Assembly: GCF_000981225.1 (NCBI RefSeq)
Contig: NZ_LAJC01000005.1
Coordinates: forward strand, 1 to 64,000
Reading direction: 5' to 3'
From: Allosalinactinospora lopnorensis
GTDB lineage: Bacteria > Actinomycetota > Actinomycetes > Streptosporangiales > Streptosporangiaceae
Length of the DNA: 64,000 bases
Shown here: positions 17,819 through 26,573 of the stretch, in pieces
Position numbering within the stretch: position 1 is the first letter of the stretch
Layout of the letters: every line of letters begins with the position of its first letter
Notes under the pieces: model-generated
Seen by the model: the letters and a program-made list of their open reading frames with translations, nothing else
What the model was told of the DNA's origin: nothing
Databases searched by the model: none
Program-made: the position numbers and the translations under genes

Positions 17819-18902
17819 GGGGACACCGGATCGCTCTGGTCATCGCCACCAGCAGCGGCGGCGTGGGAAACCATGTGCGTTCGCTGGGCGCGGGGCTGGT
17901 GGCCCGGGGATGCACGGTCGTGGTGATCGGCCCGCCGGAGACCGAGGAGCGCTTCGGCTTCACCGCCATCGGGGCGCGCTTCGCCCCTGTGGATATCGGT
18001 GCGGCCCTGCACCCCATGCGTGATGCGGCCGCGCTCGTCCGGCTCGGCGGACTGGTCGCCGGGGCCGATGTGGTGCACGCACACGGCATCCGGGCCGGGG
18101 CGATGTGCGCTCTCTCGGGGGTGTCCCCCCTCATCGTCACCGCCCACAATGCCCCGCCCCCGGTGTCCGGGCCACGCGGGCTGGTCTTTCCCGTCCTGGA
18201 ACGTGTCGTGGCCCGCCGGGCCGACGTCGCTTGGGGGTTTCCGGTGATCTGGTGCGGCGGCTGCGCGAACGCGGTGCCCGCGATTCCCGGCTCGCAGTGG
18301 TGGCCGCCCCGCCCATGCGTCCCGCCAGGCGAGACCGCGATGCCGTGCGCACCGAGTTGGGCGTACCGCCGCAGAGCCCGCTGCTGCTGGTCGTGGCGAG
18401 ACTCGCCGCGCAGAAAGGACTGGACGTCCTGCTCGACGCGGTTCCCGCGATCGCCGACCGGGCCTCGGAGCCGTTCGTCGCCGTCGCGGGCGACGGCCCG
18501 TTGCGCGGCGAACTCGGCGCCCGCGCCGCCGACGAGGGGCTCCCGGTACACCTCCTGGGGCGCCGCGATGACATCCCGGAGCTGCTGGCCGCTGCGGACC
18601 TGTTCGTGCTGCCCAGCCTCTGGGAGGGGCCGTCCCTGGTCATCATGGAGGCGCTGCGGGCCGGGCTGCCGGTCGTGGCCTCCAGGGTGGGCGGTATCCC
18701 GGACCTGTACTCGGACGTGGCGCTGCTGGTTCCCCCAGGCGACGCCGGGGCGCTCGCCGGCGGGGTGGCGCGTGCGCTCGGCGACCCGGAACTGGCGGAG
18801 CGGATGCGTGCGCAGGCGAAGCGTGCGGCCGAGGCGCTGCCCACCGAGGAGGACACACTGGACCAGGTCCTGGCGATCTACGGCTCGCTCGCGGGCCGGT
18901 GA
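17815..18902 (+). CDS. GT-B glycosyltransferase family 4 (frameshifted as sequenced)
   Basis: About 362 aa when repaired. The N-terminal Rossmann half (HRIALVIATSSGGVGNHVRSLGAGL, DVVHAHGIRAGAMCA, LIVTAHNAPPP) breaks near 18229-18232. The C-terminal half resumes one frame over as LGVSGDLVRRLRERG, VVARLAAQKGLDVLLDA, LLGRRDDIPELLAAADLFVLPSLWEGPSLVIMEALRAGLPVVA, the last holding the GT4 EX7E-type nucleotide-sugar motif. Loss of one C restores the frame. Such enzymes transfer a sugar from NDP-sugar to a lipid or glycan acceptor at the cytoplasmic membrane face. Coupling to murJ suggests an envelope glycan. Start ATG 17815 follows GAAGGGA. Confidence 0.82.
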
Positions 18903-18922
18903 CGGCTACCCGGGGCGGCGGG

Positions 18923-18952
18923 ACACCGGCCCGCGCGGGCAGCGGCCGGTGT
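18923..18952 (+). terminator. Hairpin terminator after the murJ-glycosyltransferase unit
   Basis: Perfect 9-bp stem ACACCGGCC / GGCCGGTGT around a 12-base loop, 21 bases after the glycosyltransferase stop. There is no U-run, as is usual for actinobacterial terminators. Confidence 0.6.
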
Positions 18953-19066
18953 TGCGATCGACACGTTGCACGGACATGGCTTGACCGCCAGTAGGCATTG
19001 GGAGCGGATCGGTGGCATCATGGGGGGTGTCCCGGAAGGTCGCGGAACGTCTTCACGCGTCCGGTT

Positions 19067-19205
19067 CCGGAGTGCACACGGCGAGGGGAGTATCCCTGCG
19101 CGGCGGTGTCGTCATCACGGGGCGCAATGACGCGGCCCCCGGTGCCGTCGGCTCGCATTCGCTGCCGGTCGGCTGCGGTCATTGCGGGTGGGAGAGACCT
19201 CCGGT
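19067..19205 (+). promoter_or_regulatory. yybP-ykoY family (Mn2+) riboswitch
   Basis: The leader of the TerC-family gene carries the hallmarks of a yybP-ykoY aptamer. GGGGAGTA at 19085-19092 (conserved L1 side) is followed by GCGGCGGTGTCGTCATCACG with the recurrent GTCGTCA element, further paired arms, and GGGAGAGACC at 19190-19199 (L3/closing side). CCGGAG (19067-19072) can pair with CTCCGG (19199-19204) as a basal helix. This RNA class senses Mn2+ and typically controls TerC/YkoY or MntP-type exporters, which is exactly the downstream gene. The ribosome site at ~19252 lies 50 bases past the aptamer, so control could be translational or transcriptional. The call rests on motif order; no covariance model was run. 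Confidence 0.75.
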
Positions 19206-19259
19206 GGCAGATATGCCCGTATTCAACGACCGGGCACGTCAACCGGAGGAGCAATCTTA

Positions 19260-20272
19260 ATGAACGTCCCCTTGTGGGTGTGGCTGGCCACGGTCGGCGC
19301 GATGATCGCCATTCTGGCTATCGACCTCGCGATCGTCGACCATCCCTGGAGTAAGAAGCGGGGACCTCAGGAATTCGGCATGCGGCAGGCCGCATGGTGG
19401 GCGACCTTCTACGTCGGGATCGCGATCCTCTTCGGTATCGGTCTGTGGTACGTGGGCGGTGCGACGGTCGCCGGCGAGTACTTCGCCGGTTTCCTCACCG
19501 AGAAGAGCCTCAGCGTCGACAACCTTTTCATCTTCTACCTGCTCATCGGCGCGTTCGCGGTGCCGAGGAAGTACCAGCACGAAGTGCTGCTGATCGGCAT
19601 CGTGCTCGCCTGATCATGCGCGGCATCTTCATCGCGATCGGCGCGCAGGCCATCAACGCCTGGAGCGAGGTCTTCTACCTTTTCGGCGTCTTCCTGATCT
19701 ACACCGGAGTCAAGATCGTCCGGGACCACATTAAGCGGGACGAGGTGGCCGACGAGGATTTCACCGACAACTTCGCGGTGCGCGTGGTCCGCAAGATCTG
19801 GCCGGTCACCGATGAGTACCACGGTGCGCACCTGACGGTGAAGCAGCACGGTCGCCGCTACCTCACGCCGATGTTCCTGGTGATCCTCGCGATAGGGGTC
19901 ATCGACGTGGTCTTCGCGGTCGACTCCGTTCCGGCCATCTTCGGCCTCACCCAGGATCCCTACATCGTCTTCACCGCCAACGCCTTCGCCCTCATGGGAC
20001 TGCGCCAGCTGTACTTCCTGCTGGCCGGGCTGATGGACCGGCTGGTGTACATCAGCTGGGGGCTCGCGGCCATCATGGGGTTCATCGGGGCCAAGATGAT
20101 CCTGCACGCGCTGCACGAGAACGGTGTCCACGTCCCGGAAGTGGGCGTCGGACTCTCCCTGACGGTCATCATCGGTGTGATGACGGTGACCATCGTCGCC
20201 AGCCTGCTCAAGTCGCGCGTGACAACGAAGGAGAAGGCCGTCCGGGGCTCCCGCGGCCCGGGATCGGAATGA
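19260..20272 (+). CDS. TerC-family integral membrane protein, probable Mn exporter (frameshifted as sequenced)
   Basis: About 337 aa, seven or more membrane helices, TerC/Alx/YkoY family. Piece one: [22 protein letters not shown], then [26 protein letters not shown] with the metal-site region SVDNLFIF. After ~19608-19611 the frame changes and continues [15 protein letters not shown], then [41 protein letters not shown], the second conserved acidic motif. The break is GCC[C]TGATC, repaired by one C. The ATG at 19260 follows GGAGGAGC. Relatives export Mn2+ and help metallate secreted proteins; tellurite resistance is a historical name. The upstream riboswitch supports the manganese role. Confidence 0.85.
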
Positions 20273-20279
20273 GCCGCGT

Positions 20280-20302
20280 TCGAACTGCTGTTCCCCTATA
20301 GT
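20280..20302 (+). promoter_or_regulatory. LexA (SOS) box overlapping a uvrA promoter
   Basis: TCGAAC-TGCT-GTTC (20280-20293) matches the actinobacterial SOS box core GAAC-N4-GTTC, with the 5' flank TC of the consensus TCGAAC-N4-GTTCGA; the 3' flank is CC instead of GA. A -10-like TATAGT follows at 20297-20302. The placement would let LexA block RNA polymerase upstream of uvrA, as expected of an SOS gene. Confidence 0.65.
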
Positions 20303-20305
20303 GGG

Positions 20306-20330
20306 GGTGCCCGCCGCTGCGGCGGGCACC
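20306..20330 (+). terminator. Perfect 11-bp hairpin between terC and uvrA
   Basis: GGTGCCCGCCG / CGGCGGGCACC with a CTG loop. It lies 34 bases past the terC-family stop and just downstream of the uvrA -10 element. It could terminate the upstream transcript or form the first stem of the uvrA leader; the sequence does not decide. Confidence 0.5.
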
Positions 20331-20435
20331 GGGCGTTCCCCGCGAGGCGGAAGTTTCCACCGCCCGGAGTCGTTACCGTTGAATGGTCCACGCCGCGCGG
20401 CGAGTCGGGGCGAGCCGAAGGGGCTGGTTTTGCAG

Positions 20436-23270
20436 ATGGCCGAACAGCTGGTGATCCGGGGCGCCCGGGAGCACAACCTCAAGGACGTTTCGCTCGATCT
20501 ACCGCGTGACGCCATGATCGTTTTCACCGGGCTGTCGGGTTCGGGGAAGTCCTCTCTGGCCTTCGACACGATCTTCGCCGAGGGCCAGCGCCGTTATGTG
20601 GAGTCGCTCTCCGCCTACGCCCGGCAGTTCCTCGGCCAGATGGACAAGCCCGACGTCGATTTCATCGAGGGGCTGTCCCCGGCGGTCTCCATCGACCAGA
20701 AGTCCACCAGTCGCAACCCGCGCTCCACTGTCGGCACGATCACCGAGGTCTACGACTACCTGCGCCTGCTGTGGGCCCGCGTCGGCGTCCCGCACTGCCC
20801 CGAGTGCGGCAGGGAGATCGCCCGGCAGACCCCGCAGCAGATCGTCGACCGCGTCCTCTCCATGGCCGAGGGCACCCGCTTCCAGGTGCTCGCCCCGGTG
20901 GTGCGCGGACGCAAGGGCGAGTACGTCGAGCTCTTCAAGGACCTGCAGACCAAGGGTTTTACCCGGGCCAGGGTCGACGGCGCCACCGTCCGGCTGGACG
21001 AAGCCCCGGCGCTGAAGAGGTACGAGAAGCACGACATCGCCGTGGTGATCGACCGGCTCAGCGTCAAGGAGTCGGCGAAGAAGCGCCTCACGGACTCCGT
21101 CGAGACTGCGCTGCGACTGGCGGCGGGCACGATCGTGCTGGACTTCGTCGATCTGCCCGAGGACGACCCCGAGCGCGAGAAGGTCTTCTCCGAGCACCTG
21201 CACTGCCCCTATGACGACCTCTCCTTCGAGGAACTGGAACCGCGCTCCTTCTCCTTCAACTCGCCCTACGGTGCCTGCCCGGACTGCACCGGTCTCGGCA
21301 CCCGCATGGAGGTCGATTCCGAGCTGCTCGTCCCCGACCCCGCGAAGACGCTGTCGGAGGGCGCGATCGCCCCGTGGTCGGGCGGGCACGCCTCCGAGTA
21401 CTTCGGCCGGCTGATGCGGGCGGTGGGCGACGCCATCGGCTTCGATCTGGACACCCCGTGGGAGCGGCTGCCCAAGGCGGCACGCAAGGCGCTGCTCGAA
21501 GGACACGACACCCAGGTCAACGTGCGCTACCGGAATCGCTTCGGGCGGAGCCGCTCCTACTACACTGACTTCGAGGGCGTCATCCCCTGGGTGAAGCGCC
21601 GGCACTCCGAGAGCGAGAGCGACTTCGGCCGCGAACGGCTCGAAGGGTACATGCGCACGGTGCCGTGCCCCACTTGCCGGGGCGCGCGCCTCAAGCCGGT
21701 CGTCCTGGCCGTGAAGGTCGGGGGAGCCTCGATCTCCGAGGTCTGCGCCCTGCCCCTGAACGAGTGCGCGGAGTTCCTGCGCGGCCTCAGGCTGAGCGAG
21801 CGCGACCAGGTCATCGCCGCGCAGGTGCTCAAGGAGATCAACGCCCGGCTGGGCTTCCTGCTCGACGTCGGCCTGGACTACCTCAATCTGGAGCGCCCGG
21901 CCGGATCGTTGTCCGGCGGTGAGGCGCAGCGCATCCGGCTGGCCACGCAGATCGGCTCCGGCCTCGTCGGTGTCCTGTATGTCCTGGACGAACCCTCCAT
22001 CGGCCTGCACCAGCGCGACAACTTCCGGCTGCTGGAAACGCTGCGGAGGCTCCGCGACATCGGCAACACGCTGATCGTGGTGGAGCACGACGAAGAGACC
22101 ATCCGTTCCTCCGACTGGGTCGTCGACATCGGGCCGGGCGCCGGGGAACACGGCGGCGACGTCGTCGTCTCCGGGCCCGTCGAGGAGTTGCTGTCCGCGG
22201 GCACCTCCGCCACCGGCGACTACCTCGCGGGCCGCCGCTCCATCGAGGTGCCCGAGCGCAGGCGCCCCGTGGTCAAGGGCCGTGAACTGGTCGTGAAGGG
22301 CGCGCGGGAGAACAACCTGCACGACCTGGACGCCGTGTTCCCGCTGGGCGTGTTCACCGCGATCACCGGAGTCTCCGGTTCCGGAAAGTCCACCCTGGTC
22401 AACGAGATCCTCTACAAGGGGTTGGCCAAGGAGCTGCACGGCGCGCGCGCCGTGCCGGGTCGACACACCCGTGTCAACGGGCTCAACCAGGTCGACAAGG
22501 TCGTGCACGTCGACCAGAGCCCGATCGGACGCACCCCGCGGTCCAACCCGGCCACCTACACCGGCGTCTTCGACCACATCCGGAAGCTCTTCGCGCAGAC
22601 CAGCGAGGCGAAGGTGCGCGGGTACCAGCCCGGCCGGTTCTCCTTCAACATCAAGGGCGGTCGCTGCGAGGCCTGCGCCGGCGACGGGACGATTCGGATC
22701 GAGATGCAGTTCCTCCCGGACGTGTACGTCCCCTGCGAGGTCTGCCACGGTGCCCGCTACAACCGCGAGACGCTGGACGTGCACTACAAGGGCAAGTCCA
22801 TCGCCGACGTCCTGGAGATGTCGATCGAGGAGGCGCTGGAGTTCTTCGAGCCGATCTCGGGGATCCGCCGGCACCTGCAGACCCTCAACGACGTCGGGCT
22901 GGGGTACGTCCGGCTGGGCCAGTCGGCCACCACGCTCTCCGGGGGGGAGGCCCAGCGGGTGAAGCTCGCCTCCGAACTGCAGCGTCGTTCCACCGGACGC
23001 ACCGTCTACGTACTGGACGAGCCCACCACCGGCCTGCATTTCGAGGACATCCGCAAGCTGCTCGGTGTGCTGAACCGGCTGGCCGACAACGGCAACACCG
23101 TCATGGTCATCGAGCACAACCTGGATGTCATCAAGACCGCCGACCACATCATCGACATGGGGCCCGAGGGCGGATCGCGCGGTGGCACGATTGTCGCCAC
23201 CGGAACACCCGAAGACGTCGCGAAGGTCCCCGACTCCTACACCGGGCAGTTCCTGAGCAAGATTCTGTAG
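20436..23270 (+). CDS. uvrA: Excinuclease ABC subunit A
   Basis: 944 aa. UvrA dimer detects bulky DNA lesions and loads UvrB. Two ABC modules are visible: Walker [13 protein letters not shown] at ~32 and [12 protein letters not shown] in the second half; signatures [19 protein letters not shown] and [17 protein letters not shown]; Walker [16 protein letters not shown] and [15 protein letters not shown]. Zinc sites: [16 protein letters not shown] and CEACAGDG...CEVCHG. ATG 20436 gives the standard N-terminus [20 protein letters not shown]; a TTG six bases upstream is an alternative. Preceded by a LexA box and followed immediately by a hairpin terminator, so a monocistronic SOS gene. Confidence 0.97.
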   Translation: MAEQLVIRGAREHNLKDVSLDLPRDAMIVFTGLSGSGKSSLAFDTIFAEGQRRYVESLSAYARQFLGQMDKPDVDFIEGLSPAVSIDQKSTSRNPRSTVGTITEVYDYLRLLWARVGVPHCPECGREIARQTPQQIVDRVLSMAEGTRFQVLAPVVRGRKGEYVELFKDLQTKGFTRARVDGATVRLDEAPALKRYEKHDIAVVIDRLSVKESAKKRLTDSVETALRLAAGTIVLDFVDLPEDDPEREKVFSEHLHCPYDDLSFEELEPRSFSFNSPYGACPDCTGLGTRMEVDSELLVPDPAKTLSEGAIAPWSGGHASEYFGRLMRAVGDAIGFDLDTPWERLPKAARKALLEGHDTQVNVRYRNRFGRSRSYYTDFEGVIPWVKRRHSESESDFGRERLEGYMRTVPCPTCRGARLKPVVLAVKVGGASISEVCALPLNECAEFLRGLRLSERDQVIAAQVLKEINARLGFLLDVGLDYLNLERPAGSLSGGEAQRIRLATQIGSGLVGVLYVLDEPSIGLHQRDNFRLLETLRRLRDIGNTLIVVEHDEETIRSSDWVVDIGPGAGEHGGDVVVSGPVEELLSAGTSATGDYLAGRRSIEVPERRRPVVKGRELVVKGARENNLHDLDAVFPLGVFTAITGVSGSGKSTLVNEILYKGLAKELHGARAVPGRHTRVNGLNQVDKVVHVDQSPIGRTPRSNPATYTGVFDHIRKLFAQTSEAKVRGYQPGRFSFNIKGGRCEACAGDGTIRIEMQFLPDVYVPCEVCHGARYNRETLDVHYKGKSIADVLEMSIEEALEFFEPISGIRRHLQTLNDVGLGYVRLGQSATTLSGGEAQRVKLASELQRRSTGRTVYVLDEPTTGLHFEDIRKLLGVLNRLADNGNTVMVIEHNLDVIKTADHIIDMGPEGGSRGGTIVATGTPEDVAKVPDSYTGQFLSKIL

Positions 23271-23303
23271 GCGCCCGCTGCTCTGTGGGGCCCACGGGCG
23301 CCT
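23269..23303 (+). terminator. uvrA terminator hairpin
   Basis: AGGCGCCCG (23269-23277, starting within the uvrA TAG) pairs perfectly with CGGGCGCCT (23295-23303) around a 17-base loop. Confidence 0.55.
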
Positions 23304-23347
23304 CTCGCGTGCGCCGACCACACCGGACTTCTGGAGACGAGGGGCTG

Positions 23348-23851
23348 ATGAACGACGCGCGCGGGCCTCATCCGGCCGGCCCCGGGCGGCGGGTGCCGGC
23401 CAGGCTCATCGATCTGCTGGTCATCGGTGCCATTGGTGCGCTCATCAGCACGGTTGTGGTCCGCACGGTTCCCGGCGGAGAGGATCCCATGCGATTGGAG
23501 TTCCCCGCCGGCTTCGTGCTGTCGCTCGTCGTGTTCCTGGCTTACGTTGGCTACGAGGTGGTGCTCACGTCCCTGTACGGCGCGACGCCCGGGAAGCTCC
23601 TCTGCGGGGTGCGCACCATCTCCGCGGACGGCGCCGCGAGGCCGGATGTGGACGCCGTCGCCAAACGCTCCGCGGTGCTGTACCTTTCGGTGCTGTTCAA
23701 CTGGGTGCCGCTGCTCGGCCTGCTGGCGCTGGGAGTCTCGGTCTACGCCGTGGTCTCCGCGTTCCTGGACCGCCCGCGGCGCAGAGGGCTGCACGACCGG
23801 GTGGGCGGTACTGCGGTGGTGACCAGTTCGCCGCACTCGGTATCGTCGTAG
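23348..23851 (+). CDS. RDD family membrane protein
   Basis: 167 aa. The RDD signature appears as RVPARLIDLLVIGAIGALIST at the N-terminus (Arg, then Asp in the first helix). Three predicted helices follow: GFVLSLVVFLAYVGYEVVLT, VLYLSVLFNWVPLLGLLALGVSVYAVVSAF, and the C-terminal RRRGLHDRVGGTAVV motif. GATPGKLLCGVRTIS is the typical loop. RDD proteins are implicated in small-molecule or Na+/H+ transport in a few bacteria, but most are uncharacterised. ATG 23348 follows GGAGACGAGGGG. A second RDD gene follows, suggesting tandem duplication followed by divergence. Confidence 0.8.
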   Translation: MNDARGPHPAGPGRRVPARLIDLLVIGAIGALISTVVVRTVPGGEDPMRLEFPAGFVLSLVVFLAYVGYEVVLTSLYGATPGKLLCGVRTISADGAARPDVDAVAKRSAVLYLSVLFNWVPLLGLLALGVSVYAVVSAFLDRPRRRGLHDRVGGTAVVTSSPHSVSS

Positions 23852-23930
23852 ACTGCCGACGGGCGCGGGAGCGGACCGCGGCGCGTTCCCTCTCCCCGCT
23901 CTATGATTCCTCCAAGGAGGTCCGCCCCCT

Positions 23931-24632
23931 ATGAACTATCCTCCACCGCCGCGGAACGAGGGCATGGGAGCCCCGTTCGAGCAAGGGGGGTCCTGGCCGC
24001 GGGGACGGACCGGTGGACCGGAGTCGCCGGACACCGCCTACGACCCGCAGTCCGAGACGCGGGAACCCTACTCCGGTGCGGCGTGGGACGAGCCGAGCGG
24101 CCGCGGTACGGCCGATCCGGGAACGGACGGCCGCTACCCGTTGGCGGGATGGGTGCGGCGGGCGGTCGCGCGGCTCGTCGACTGGACGGTGGTGGCCGTC
24201 CCGACCGGCGTCGCCGCCGCGCTCATCGGTTTCGTGTGGATCGGCGCGCAGGCGGTGATCGCGGGATACGGGGAGAGCGCGATCAGCCGCAACTTCGGGC
24301 TCATCTTCAGCGTCTGCTGCTTCGTCGTCCTCGTCGGGTACGACACCGTCTCCGTCAAGAAGCAGCGCCGCACGATCGGCAAGCGGTTGATGGGCCTGGA
24401 GGTCGCGCCGCTCAGCAGTGCGGGCCACCGCGGGCCGATTCCGGTGGCGTCCATGGTGGCGCGGGCCGCGCTGCTCAACCTGGTGTTCCTGTTCATGTGG
24501 AGTCCCAGGGTGTTCGCGCTGGCCTGGCTGCTCTTCGTCGTGTTCATCGCCCTGTGGCCGCTGTGGAGCGGTCCCAACCGTCAGGGGATGCACGACAGAC
24601 TGGCGGGCACCCTCGTGGTCCGCGTCGGCTGA
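23931..24632 (+). CDS. RDD family membrane protein with Pro/Gly-rich N-terminal tail
   Basis: 233 aa. The first ~65 residues are a Pro/Gly/Ser-rich cytoplasmic tail (NYPPPPRNEGMGAP...). The RDD domain follows: LAGWVRRAVARLVDWTVVAVPTGVAAALIGF, NFGLIFSVCCFVVLVGYDTVSVKKQRRTIGKRLMGLEVAPL, ALLNLVFLFMWSPRVFALAWLLFVVFIALWPLW, then NRQGMHDRLAGTLVV, the closing signature. The ATG at 23931 has an ideal AAGGAGG. It is the partner of the preceding shorter RDD gene, 79 bases away, and they probably share a transcript. Substrate unknown. Confidence 0.8.
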   Translation: MNYPPPPRNEGMGAPFEQGGSWPRGRTGGPESPDTAYDPQSETREPYSGAAWDEPSGRGTADPGTDGRYPLAGWVRRAVARLVDWTVVAVPTGVAAALIGFVWIGAQAVIAGYGESAISRNFGLIFSVCCFVVLVGYDTVSVKKQRRTIGKRLMGLEVAPLSSAGHRGPIPVASMVARAALLNLVFLFMWSPRVFALAWLLFVVFIALWPLWSGPNRQGMHDRLAGTLVVRVG

Positions 24633-24672
24633 CCGGACTCGACGGCGCCCGGCGGAACGCCTCGCACCAGGT

Positions 24673-24687
24673 ACTACAGTCTGTAGT
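24673..24687. promoter_or_regulatory. BlaI/MecI/CopY-like operator palindrome
   Basis: ACTACAG-T-CTGTAGT is a perfect 7-bp inverted repeat around one base, 27 bases upstream of the Rieske gene start, where a promoter would be. Its core (TACA...TGTA) is that of penicillinase/copper-type winged-helix repressors (BlaI, MecI, CopY). No such repressor is encoded in the window. Confidence 0.5.
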
Positions 24688-24714
24688 GCCTAAGGCGAGC
24701 GAAGGGGAGCAGCG

Positions 24715-25137
24715 ATGGAGACCCGGGCCGGATGCGGGATGAGCCGGCGCCGACTGCTCGGCGCGGCCGGCGCGGCGGGGGCCGCGGCTGCCGGCGCGGG
24801 CGCCTGCACCGGCGCTGAGAACCGTCCCGAGCCCCAGGACGCCGTACGCGGCCGGGTGATCGCCCAGACGACAGAGGTTCCCGTGGGCGGCGGGATCGTC
24901 GTGATCGACGGCAAACTCGTCCTCACCCAGCCCGAGGAGGGCGAGTTCAAGGCCTACACGGCCGTGTGCACGCACAGGGGATGCACGATCCAGGAGGTCA
25001 ACGAGCACATCCGGTGCCTGTGCCACGGCAGCCGGTTCGACATCTCGACGGGCGAAGTGGTGCGGGGGCCGGCGACCGAGCCGCTGAAGACCTTCGGGGT
25101 GACAGTGGAGGGCACCGACATCAGACTCGACGCCTGA
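24715..25137 (+). CDS. Exported Rieske [2Fe-2S] protein
   Basis: 140 aa. A twin-arginine-type signal ([22 protein letters not shown], residues ~10-31) ends in a Cys that could be lipidated. The Rieske domain follows: CTHRGC (Cys85, His87, Cys90) and CLCHGSRFD (Cys101, Cys103, His104). These are the cluster ligands plus the disulfide pair, so a high-potential cluster is expected. It is not the bc1 subunit, which has membrane helices. Standalone exported Rieske proteins of this size are common in Streptomyces-like genomes and are presumed electron carriers outside the membrane. ATG 24715 or ATG 24739. The palindrome upstream suggests repression. Confidence 0.88.
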   Translation: METRAGCGMSRRRLLGAAGAAGAAAAGAGACTGAENRPEPQDAVRGRVIAQTTEVPVGGGIVVIDGKLVLTQPEEGEFKAYTAVCTHRGCTIQEVNEHIRCLCHGSRFDISTGEVVRGPATEPLKTFGVTVEGTDIRLDA

Positions 25138-25173
25138 GGGCCGTTCGTGCAGCGGGAACGGCGCGGAACCGGG

Positions 25174-26331
25174 CTATTCGCCGTCGCCGTCCGTAACTCC
25201 GTTGGAGCCGTGGCCGCCAGTGTAGGAACGGGAGCGGGGAAAAGCGGGGTCGGGGAGTACCGCGGCGTAGGCATCATCGCCGTCGAAGGTGCTGAACTCG
25301 GTGCGGTTGCGTGGCAGCGCCTCGGGGAAGTTCGTCTGGATGTAAGTGATCATGTGCTCGCGCAGTTCGCAGCAGAGGTCCCAGCGGGCGTCGGAGTCGG
25401 GGACGGTGACGACGGCGCGCAGTTCGACCAGGCCGCCGTCGAGGATGTCGGTGGCCTGCAGGCCCCAGCGGCGGCCGTCCCACAAGGGGTGCTGGGTGAC
25501 GAACGCGCCGATCTCCTCGCGGATCTGCTCGATGGGGACGTTCCAGTCCAGGCGCAGCATCACCCAGCCGGTGATGGAGGTGCCCTGCTTGGTCCAGTTC
25601 TCGAAGGGGTTGGTGGTGAAGTGGGAGACCGGGAGCACCAGCCGGCGCTCATCCCACAGCCGCAGGGTGACGTTGGTGAGGCTGAGTTCCTCGACCCGGC
25701 CCCACTCGCCCTCGAAGACGACGATGTCGTTGAGCCGCAGCGAGTCGCTGAAGGCCAACTGGAGTCCCGCGAACAGGTTGCCCAGGACGGACTGCGCGGC
25801 GATGCCGGCGACCACCGAGAGCAGACCGGCCGATGCCAGCATCCCGGCGCCGAGCCCGCGGACGGCGTCGAAGGTGAGCATGATCGCTGCGAAGGCCACG
25901 AATCCGATGATGGTGGCCACCGTCCGGCGCACCAGCCGGACCTGGGTCTGCAGCCGGCGGGCCCGGCGGTCGGCGTCGCCGTTGGTGTGGGCGAGCTTGT
26001 TCAGGACGGTATCGGTGATCGCGTAGGCGATCGAAAGCGCCAGCCAGGTCAGCGCGGCGATCATCGCGATGATCAGGGCATGATCGATCACGTCGTAGAC
26101 CTGGGCGTCCATCTCGTTCCTGGAGGGCCTCGCTATGTTCACGCCGACCACAGCGGCGGCGGCATAGGCGGAGTACCGGCAGCGCTGCACCAATGGGCCG
26201 GCCACCGTCCACACCTTGGACAGCTGGTGGGTCAGGAGCCAGTGCATCACTGTGACCACGAGCACGGAGACCGCGACGGCGACGCCGATCATGATCCACT
26301 GCGTGAGGTCCACGGATTTGTTCCCCTTCAC
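25174..26331 (-). CDS. MscS-family mechanosensitive ion channel
   Basis: 385 aa. Several N-terminal helices (WIMIGVAVAVSVLVVTVMHWLL, ALIIAMIAALTWLALSIAYAI, VATIIGFVAFAAIMLTF) precede the MscS pore helix LLSVVAGIAAQSVLGNLFAGLQLAFSD, whose Ala/Gly packing and AAQSVLGN turn are the family signature. The beta domain (RLNDIVVFEGEWGRVEELSLTNVTLRLWDERRLVLPVSHF) follows, then a C-terminal domain. It acts as an osmotic safety valve or small conductance channel. GTG 26331 has only a weak ribosome site. Convergent with the Rieske gene 36 bases away and divergent from uvrC, with 242 bases between the starts. Confidence 0.88.
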   Translation of the reverse strand: MKGNKSVDLTQWIMIGVAVAVSVLVVTVMHWLLTHQLSKVWTVAGPLVQRCRYSAYAAAAVVGVNIARPSRNEMDAQVYDVIDHALIIAMIAALTWLALSIAYAITDTVLNKLAHTNGDADRRARRLQTQVRLVRRTVATIIGFVAFAAIMLTFDAVRGLGAGMLASAGLLSVVAGIAAQSVLGNLFAGLQLAFSDSLRLNDIVVFEGEWGRVEELSLTNVTLRLWDERRLVLPVSHFTTNPFENWTKQGTSITGWVMLRLDWNVPIEQIREEIGAFVTQHPLWDGRRWGLQATDILDGGLVELRAVVTVPDSDARWDLCCELREHMITYIQTNFPEALPRNRTEFSTFDGDDAYAAVLPDPAFPRSRSYTGGHGSNGVTDGDGE

Positions 26332-26573
26332 GAAGTAGGGCGACGTGTCAGTACTCGCTCAATCTAGGCCATGGAGATGCGAAATCGTGACGTTTGACCG
26401 GTGGGTAAAGAACTGGTCCGCTGGTCAGCGGCCGAAGGTGAGCGCCTGGACGAGCGCCGCAGGGTGACATCGAGCACGTTACCTCTCCCTGATCTCCCGG
26501 CATCCCACCCGCCCCGTCCTCCTTCCGCCGAACAGGTGGCCGCAGGCCGGAACGAGCGACCACAATGGGATGC

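Noticed and set aside
19608-19611. Programmed frameshifting in terC or murJ
   Set aside because: No slippery heptamer or downstream pseudoknot typical of programmed shifts, and the same lesion type recurs in unrelated genes on both strands.
20499-23321. Very long open frame antisense to uvrA (about 940 codons); a similar one opposite uvrC-rapZ (26364-29360)
   Set aside because: High-GC codon use leaves antisense frames open. The predicted proteins are Val/Asp/Arg-rich with no motifs, and the sense strand encodes textbook UvrA and UvrC/RapZ.
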